This document shows, in pieces, positions 36,536 through 41,178 of a stretch of DNA of 41,178 nt. Every line of letters begins with the position of its first letter. Positions within the stretch are counted from its first letter, which is position 1. The notes under the pieces were generated by a model, which saw only the letters and a list, made by a program, of their open reading frames with translations, was not told the origin of the DNA and did no database searches. Made by a program: the position numbers and the translations under genes. Source of the DNA: a virus; IMG/VR virus record IMGVR_UViG_3300027985_001328, positions 1-41,178 of that record, one strand, 5' to 3'.

Positions 36536-38416
36536 CTACACCGCCTCCCTCGCCTTCTGCGGCACGTTGGCGGCCACGATGGCGCACGCCATGTCGGGGC
36601 ACACGGAATTGCCGCACAGGCGCACCTGGGCCGCCTTGGAAATGGGCTTTCCGTCCACCTTGATGTCGATGATGTAGTCGTCGGAGAAGCCCTGGGCGCG
36701 GAAGAGCTCGCGCGGCTGGAGCATGCGCATGCCGATGTCCGCGATGACGTAGGGCTCGCCGCCGATCTCGACGGTGACGAGGCCGAGGCGGTGCTTCGTG
36801 GTCGCGGTGTGCGTCGGCTCGTCGCAGGCCTGGCCGATGGCCGTGCCGAAGTATTTGACCAGGAACGCCCGGACCTCGCCGATGTGCGTGCCGCCGGCCG
36901 TCACCGTGGGCATGGGCTCGCGGTTGTCCTGGCCGTGGCGGCAGGTTCCGCGCAGCTTGACGAGATGTGAGGTCACGAGGCGGCTCTTGCCGCCGCCTCC
37001 TGCGGTCGTGGTGCGGCACGGGGCGTCTGCCGCGTGGCCCACGCCCACGCCGAAGTCGCGCTGTAGGTGCGCAGCCACGAGAGCGTTGTGATCAATGGTG
37101 GTCACCGTGGGTGCAGGGTCGCGCACGTCCGCGCCCACCACGCCCGTAAAGTGCTTGGCCAGGAAGGCGGCGGCCACGGCCTGGTGGTTCTCGGTCATGA
37201 GCGTACCGAAAGGCTTGTCGGCGGCCACGGGTTTCCCGCCGTAGGCAGGACCGCCAGCACCAACGAGGAGCGGAGAGACGAGCTGCCCGCCGTTGTCCGT
37301 GGTGACGACCGTCGCCAGCGGGTCGAGCACACTGCGGCAGCGCGGGGACTGTCCTTCGCGCTCGCCGTAGCGGGGCACGAGGTACGGCGCGACCACGGCC
37401 TTTTCCCCCCGGTGCGCGCAGGTGATCGTGCGCAGGGGCTCGTCGCCGGGCTCGATGCGCCCGCCGTGGGTCAGGTTGACGATGGAGGGCACGACGATGC
37501 CCATGTCCGTGCCGGTGCTCGGCCGCTTCGGATGTCCACCGGCGGTCACGGTCCGGAGCGGTTCGTCCAGGCCGTGGCCCACCGCGCCGGTGTTGAAGCG
37601 GACGATGAACGGCTCGGCCGCGGAGAGGACGTAGCGCCGGACGCCCTCGGCTATGCGCCGCATGGTGTTCTCGGCCAGGGGCCGGACGCGCTCGAAGATC
37701 GAGGGGCACGGGATGCTCCAGTCGATGCACTCGGCCGCCGTGCGCCAGGGCTTGAGCCTTCCGCTCGTCACGGCCTCGCTCTTGGGATCGCCGTGCGTGG
37801 GAGCGGGCCAGACGATGGGGCGTCCGTCGCAGCGGGCGATCAGGAAGAGCCGCTTGCGGATGGTTGGTGCCCTGTAGTCGCAGGCGCGCAGCTCCCGCCA
37901 CTGCACCGAGTAGCCAAGGCGGCGCAGGCTGGCCACCCAGGAGCGGAACGTGGTCCCGGCCTGGGACTTCACCGGCACGCCGCCCTTGAGCGGCCCCCAG
38001 GTCGTGAACTCCTCGACGTTCTCCAGGGCGATGACCTTGGGGCGCACCTCGCGCGCCCACTTTTCGACCACCCAGGCGAGGTCTCGGCGCTTCTCGTCGC
38101 GCGTCGGGGCCGCGCCCTTGGCCTTGGAAAAATGCGTGCAGTCCGGGCTTGCCCACAGGAGGTCAACGGGGCGGCCCTGCGTGGCCCAGCACGGCGGCAC
38201 GGCCCAAACGTCCTGGGTGTGGTGGATGGTCGTCGGATGGTTGGCCTTGTGCATGGCCACGGCCACGGGGTCGTGGTTGATGGCGATGTCGGGATCTCGG
38301 CCCAGGGCCATGCGGATGCCCTCGGACGCTCCGCCGCCACCGGCGAAGAGGTCAACTATCAGGCCGGGGCCATCGTGCAGCGAGCGGGGAATGGGGAGCC
38401 GCAGGGGGGTGGTCAT
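36536..38416 (-). CDS. DNA cytosine-5 methyltransferase with repeat-type recognition region
   Basis: A 626-residue C5 methylase. Motif I is 'VDLFAGGGGASEG' (residues 21-33), the catalytic Cys93 is in 'SPDCTHFSKAKG' (motif IV), ENV is at 132-134 (motif VI), 'TIRKRLFLI' is at about 185 (motif VIII) and GNSV at about 602 (motif IX/X). Between about 284 and 550 lie eight degenerate repeats of 31-41 residues, each starting D/E-x-P-x-x-T. This region replaces the usual target-recognition domain, so specificity may be unusual or broad. It protects phage DNA from restriction or marks it. ATG 38416 overlaps the previous gene's stop. Confidence 0.92.
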   Translation of the reverse strand: MTTPLRLPIPRSLHDGPGLIVDLFAGGGGASEGIRMALGRDPDIAINHDPVAVAMHKANHPTTIHHTQDVWAVPPCWATQGRPVDLLWASPDCTHFSKAKGAAPTRDEKRRDLAWVVEKWAREVRPKVIALENVEEFTTWGPLKGGVPVKSQAGTTFRSWVASLRRLGYSVQWRELRACDYRAPTIRKRLFLIARCDGRPIVWPAPTHGDPKSEAVTSGRLKPWRTAAECIDWSIPCPSIFERVRPLAENTMRRIAEGVRRYVLSAAEPFIVRFNTGAVGHGLDEPLRTVTAGGHPKRPSTGTDMGIVVPSIVNLTHGGRIEPGDEPLRTITCAHRGEKAVVAPYLVPRYGEREGQSPRCRSVLDPLATVVTTDNGGQLVSPLLVGAGGPAYGGKPVAADKPFGTLMTENHQAVAAAFLAKHFTGVVGADVRDPAPTVTTIDHNALVAAHLQRDFGVGVGHAADAPCRTTTAGGGGKSRLVTSHLVKLRGTCRHGQDNREPMPTVTAGGTHIGEVRAFLVKYFGTAIGQACDEPTHTATTKHRLGLVTVEIGGEPYVIADIGMRMLQPRELFRAQGFSDDYIIDIKVDGKPISKAAQVRLCGNSVCPDMACAIVAANVPQKAREAV

Positions 38417-39063
38417 GCGGGCAGCCTCTTGAACTCGACGGCCCAGACCCATTCGTTCTTGTCCCAGCCGTGTCCGCGATCCGCGTTGATGGAGTCCCAG
38501 AGGGTGCGGAAAGACTCGACAGCAGTCAGCAGGGAGAAGTTATCATGACCGGAAAGGTAATCGAGGTATCCAAATCCTGGTTCATCTTCCCACCCATGGT
38601 CGAAATCAACTCCCTCGGCCATCGCGTCCTCTTCGCTGATGTCCTGCAGGCGCTGCACGCGCACGGACACGACTTCGAGGTTGATGCGCGAGGCCCAGCG
38701 CGGCATATGGATGGAGGGCGTCCAGCGCTCATAGTTGTAGAGCATGGGGTTATAGTCGTCTGGGGCGGATAACTCTGCCTGGGTTGCGTCCGCTGCGTAG
38801 ATTATTACCCATCTATTCGGCCCAGAAGAGTGCCTGTCTGGGGGGAATGGGCAGAAACTCTCACGCACCCACAGCCTGTCGCCGGGCTGGCCATAGGGGC
38901 ACGGATAGGGACCGAATCTCCCCCCGTGGCCGTCAGGCCTGACGAGGTATCCGTTGCCGATCATCTCAAACGGAGGCTTCACGATCCGCCGCGTCTGCGT
39001 CTTGCGACCTTCGAGGATCGCCCGCACCATGGGGCCGGAAAAGAGGATGGGACGTTCAGCCAT
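38413..39063 (-). CDS. ASCH-like phage protein
   Basis: A 216-residue protein beginning MAERPILFSGPMVRAILEGR then KTQTRRIVKP, the very common opening of phage ASCH-type proteins (fold related to PUA domains, thought to bind nucleic acid or modified bases). 'GDRLWVRESF' and the ending 'WVWAVEFKRL' fit as well. The role in phages is unknown; next to a DNA methylase, reading or handling modified nucleotides is a possibility. ATG 39063 has GGGAGGTG. Confidence 0.75.
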   Translation of the reverse strand: MAERPILFSGPMVRAILEGRKTQTRRIVKPPFEMIGNGYLVRPDGHGGRFGPYPCPYGQPGDRLWVRESFCPFPPDRHSSGPNRWVIIYAADATQAELSAPDDYNPMLYNYERWTPSIHMPRWASRINLEVVSVRVQRLQDISEEDAMAEGVDFDHGWEDEPGFGYLDYLSGHDNFSLLTAVESFRTLWDSINADRGHGWDKNEWVWAVEFKRLPA

Positions 39064-39466
39064 TGTCCACCTCCCTGTGCTCGCGGCCGTCGAGGTTCGC
39101 CAGCGCGGCATCTGCCTTCTCCGCTCTTTCCTTCCATGCTTGCGGAGAAATGGCCTCCACGGACTTCTCGCTGACCATGTCGGCCACCTCGCGGAGCAGC
39201 TCTGGCAGGTTGTTCCGCGCCCAAACCAGGAACTCGGCATCGCACCTGGGGTTGCCGTCGAGCTCCGAGGCATGCACGCAATCCGTGATGACTCGGGATT
39301 GTTCGTCGTCAGTCCCGTGGCCGAAGTCCGCCACCATCCACCCATCGCCGATCTCGCCGACCTTCCAGGGTCCGGTCGTGAGGTTGGACATGAGCCGTTG
39401 GCCCTCGCGGACCTTTTCGAGCAGACCGGCGCGCAGGCCGGGGATGAGGTCATGCTGTGTGGTCAT
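39056..39466 (-). CDS. Unknown early protein
   Basis: A 136-residue protein starting at ATG 39466 with GGGAG. 'TTGPWKVGEIGDGWMVADFG', 'VITDCVHASELDGNPRCDAE' and 'FLVWARNNLPELLREV' show the pattern of small proteins (e.g. ead/Ea22-like) often found in phage early regions. The end overlaps the ASCH-like start by 8 bases. Not firmly assigned. Confidence 0.65.
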   Translation of the reverse strand: MTTQHDLIPGLRAGLLEKVREGQRLMSNLTTGPWKVGEIGDGWMVADFGHGTDDEQSRVITDCVHASELDGNPRCDAEFLVWARNNLPELLREVADMVSEKSVEAISPQAWKERAEKADAALANLDGREHREVDNG

Positions 39467-39470
39467 GGAT

Positions 39471-39815
39471 TTACTCCCTGTTGCATGGGCAGCTATCGTC
39501 ACAAGGCCCGCCGCAAGCGGACAGGCCGACGCAGGTTCGCTTTTCGATGTCCTTGAGCACCGCATCAACGAGCCCCGTTTTCCCCTTGTGGACTTCGTGC
39601 ATGACCTCCCACAGGGGCCCGAACCCGACGCGGCGCTTCATGTCTGATTCCATCCACGCGACGACATTTCGCAGGGCCTTGTTTTCGCAGCGCAGGCGTT
39701 CGTTCTCGTCCAGGGTTCGTCCCAGGTCGCTCACGATATCGTACTTGGTCCTGCGCTCCATGCGCCTGCGCCACTCTCCCGGCGTCAATGTTCTGGAAAA
39801 TTCAACAACGGTCAT
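39471..39815 (-). CDS. Unknown coiled-coil protein with Cys-rich tail
   Basis: A 114-residue protein from ATG 39815 with AAAGGGGAG. Central helix 'VSDLGRTLDENERLRCENKA' is likely coiled coil; the C-terminus 'CVGLSACGGPCDDSCPC' has five cysteines and may bind a metal. It overlaps the preceding gene by ATGA and ends 4 bases before the next start. Confidence 0.65.
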   Translation of the reverse strand: MTVVEFSRTLTPGEWRRRMERRTKYDIVSDLGRTLDENERLRCENKALRNVVAWMESDMKRRVGFGPLWEVMHEVHKGKTGLVDAVLKDIEKRTCVGLSACGGPCDDSCPCNRE

Positions 39816-40888
39816 ATTCTCCCCTTTCCTGTGTGCTTCTGGCAGTCGAGCGGCTTCTTCTCGAACATGTAGCAATGCCACAGGGGGCCGTTGTTGAAAT
39901 GGTCGCAGGTGTTGCAGTCAATATGTGAGTTGAGTATTATTCCTAACGGAACGTGTTCGACCACACATCCCACCATCACAACACCAATGCCATGTTTCAA
40001 TGCATCGTCATGCGCCTTTATTATGGCTTCTCCGCAAGCCTTTTCCCCGGTCATAGAGCGGATGATCATCGCCTGATAAATCGATCTTCTCGTTCTCTCC
40101 AAGAGTTCTTCGACGTCTACCTTACCTCCAGGAAAAGATGCGGTGCTCGCGTCGTCGAGAGGAGTGAATCTGGTACGGTTCTTCCTGTTGGGTGGAGTTC
40201 CGTGGCGGTAGTCGTTCCACTTATGGGGGATGAACCTTCCGTCCTCTCCCTTGAGGCGAACGTGATATCCTCCAGGAGGGTTGAAGTCCTCGAAGGTTTC
40301 GTCGATCTGCTCCAGGAGGGCGACGAACGCTTCCTGCCACGTCATGGGCATGTGCTGCAGAACGAGGCGCGGAAGCACGAGGTAGGAGGCATAAGAAAGG
40401 CCGAACCAGTTATGCACGGCTGCGGGGTATATGGCATTGGATTCTTCGGTGCAGGGCTTGGTAGCGAAGGTGGATTTTTTGCATAAATCAAGAGCAGAGA
40501 TGGCATTTTCTAGTGCAGAACTCTTATGCCTGCACCCTTCTGTGTGGATGCCTTCCGAGGGATGGCAACCAGGTTCATGTTCGTATCCGATGGACACCAT
40601 GCGCGCCAAAGAGACAAAAAGAGTCGAGTTGACCTCAGCTAGCGCCTTGTTGCGCTCACGCTCCTGGGCAAGTTTGGTCATGTATCCATGAAGTCTGGAC
40701 ATCCATTCGTTCCATTTGTCGAGGGCCCTGGCGCGTCCTTTGCGCGCGGCCTCAAGCTGCGCCTCGAGTTCGGCGATGCGTTTGTCGGCGTCTTCGCAGA
40801 TCGAGCGGAACTCGGCGCGGTATCCGTCGTTTCCGGCGAAAAAACCGGTGAACTCCGCGTGTTGGTCGAAGTCTTCGGCGTGGGTCAT
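39812..40888 (-). CDS. Unknown protein with coiled coil and C-terminal Cys/His motif
   Basis: A 358-residue protein from ATG 40888 with GAGGTG. The N-terminal 90 residues form a coiled coil ('RIAELEAQLEAARKGRARAL', 'LAQERERNKALAEVN'). The middle contains 'PMTWQEAFVALLEQIDETFE' and a charged loop. The end carries 'CNTCDHFNNGPLWHCYMFEK' then 'CQKH', suggestive of metal binding. The second half is less GC-rich than neighbours. Probably an early phage protein; family not recognised. Confidence 0.65.
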   Translation of the reverse strand: MTHAEDFDQHAEFTGFFAGNDGYRAEFRSICEDADKRIAELEAQLEAARKGRARALDKWNEWMSRLHGYMTKLAQERERNKALAEVNSTLFVSLARMVSIGYEHEPGCHPSEGIHTEGCRHKSSALENAISALDLCKKSTFATKPCTEESNAIYPAAVHNWFGLSYASYLVLPRLVLQHMPMTWQEAFVALLEQIDETFEDFNPPGGYHVRLKGEDGRFIPHKWNDYRHGTPPNRKNRTRFTPLDDASTASFPGGKVDVEELLERTRRSIYQAMIIRSMTGEKACGEAIIKAHDDALKHGIGVVMVGCVVEHVPLGIILNSHIDCNTCDHFNNGPLWHCYMFEKKPLDCQKHTGKGRI

Positions 40889-41070
40889 TGGGACACCTCG
40901 CTGGGGCTGTTCGGGGTGGCCTTCTTCTCGGCGCACTTGGCCGGGCGTTTCGCTCCGGTGCAGAAGCCGAGGGCGCAGTCCTCGCGGTGGGGGTGCTCGT
41001 CGCGGTGAGGGCAGGTCTTGACGTCGCGGCAGGCCGCGGCGTGGACGCAGCGAACAGGGTTGGTGCTCAT
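40885..41070 (-). CDS. Small Cys/His-rich protein
   Basis: 61 residues with ATGA overlaps on both sides. 'CVHAAACRDVKTCPHRDEH' and 'HREDCALGFC' give seven Cys and several His, probably one or two zinc sites. One of a series of such mini-proteins in this phage. Function unknown. Confidence 0.65.
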   Translation of the reverse strand: MSTNPVRCVHAAACRDVKTCPHRDEHPHREDCALGFCTGAKRPAKCAEKKATPNSPSEVSQ

Positions 41071-41178
41071 ACGGCTTTGCGCTCCTTCCTGAATTTGTCG
41101 ATGAGTAAGCGCTGGGCGGCCTCGCTGGCGGCCTCCATTGTCCAGTCGCCATCGTAGGGGGTGATTTCGTAGAAGGTG
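41067..41178 (-). CDS. Partial early gene, C-terminus only
   Basis: A minus-strand frame entering from the right edge, ending ...FYEITPYDGDWTMEAASEAA, QRLLIDKFRKERKAV and TGA at 41067. The composition is natural and its stop overlaps the next ATG (ATGA). The start lies outside. Joining the window ends directly would put it one base out of frame with the left-edge fragment, so bases would be missing if both belong to one gene. Confidence 0.6.
   Translation of the reverse strand, partial: TFYEITPYDGDWTMEAASEAAQRLLIDKFRKERKAV

Noticed and set aside
37067-38548. 493-residue plus-strand frame opposite the methyltransferase
   Set aside because: Antisense shadow; the methylase motifs on the minus strand are unambiguous.
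40473-40486. TTTTGCATAAA as a further operator
   Set aside because: Half-site only, inside a gene, no palindrome.
1-41178. CRISPR arrays, insertion sequences, complete tRNA or rRNA genes
   Set aside because: No regularly spaced repeats, no transposase with terminal repeats, and only the 3' end of a tRNA/tmRNA was seen. A covariance-model scan would settle small RNAs.

Overview
The window looks like almost all of one temperate, tailed bacteriophage genome, opened at an arbitrary point, rather than a prophage with host flanks. It is GC-rich and strongly Shine-Dalgarno driven. It codes densely, with ATGA, GTGA and TGATG overlaps between most neighbours. The late genes are those of a short-tailed (podovirus-like) phage with T7-type tail and ejection proteins and a BPP-1-like capsid cement protein. 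The codon bias and small-gene style suggest a host among GC-rich sulfate reducers (Desulfovibrio-like Desulfobacterota). The host call is an inference from style only; no host gene is present.

Layout. Positions 1-2811 (minus strand) hold the start of a leftward early operon: a CI-type helix-turn-helix regulator, small unknown proteins, a DUF2303-like protein, an AlpA-like regulator and a gene running off the left edge. Positions 2812-4520 form the switch region. It has four copies of a TTATGCAA-T-TTGCATAA operator in two places, a second helix-turn-helix gene, a membrane protein and a secreted staphylococcal-type nuclease on the minus strand, and a small regulator facing right. Positions 4521-9440 (plus) hold a membrane protein, a replication initiator with internal iteron-like repeats, many small zinc-ribbon-like proteins, a lytic transglycosylase and a short tyrosine recombinase. 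A strong terminator at 9499-9534 closes this block.

Positions 9554-33379 (plus) are the late operon: a holin/lipoprotein, small and large terminase, portal, scaffold, major capsid, cement, tail tube and nozzle proteins, four ejection-type proteins and tail fibre/receptor-binding proteins. The fourth ejection protein is a 2365-residue polyvalent protein. It carries an RNase-like domain, an ADP-ribosyltransferase-like domain encoded in conspicuously AT-rich DNA, and a zinc-metalloprotease motif.

Positions 33411-35140 hold the P4-type integrase and an attachment region. A 20-base tRNA/tmRNA 3' end is flanked on both sides by TGTGCCCCCA repeats, which look like integrase arm sites. Positions 35197-41178 hold two small plus-strand genes, then leftward genes: a radical SAM protein, a C5-cytosine methyltransferase with eight degenerate repeats in its target-recognition region, an ASCH-like protein and small unknowns, running off the right edge. 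With both att arms present and leftward early genes at both window ends, the simplest reading is a circular genome. In that reading the leftward operon starting at 2811 continues across the window ends to about 35.3 kb.

Most notable candidates: the polyvalent ejected protein with its foreign ADP-ribosyltransferase segment; the regulator-linked membrane protein plus secreted nuclease cassette (possible superinfection exclusion); the coupled methyltransferase and radical SAM pair (possible DNA modification); and the second, catalytic-domain-only tyrosine recombinase.
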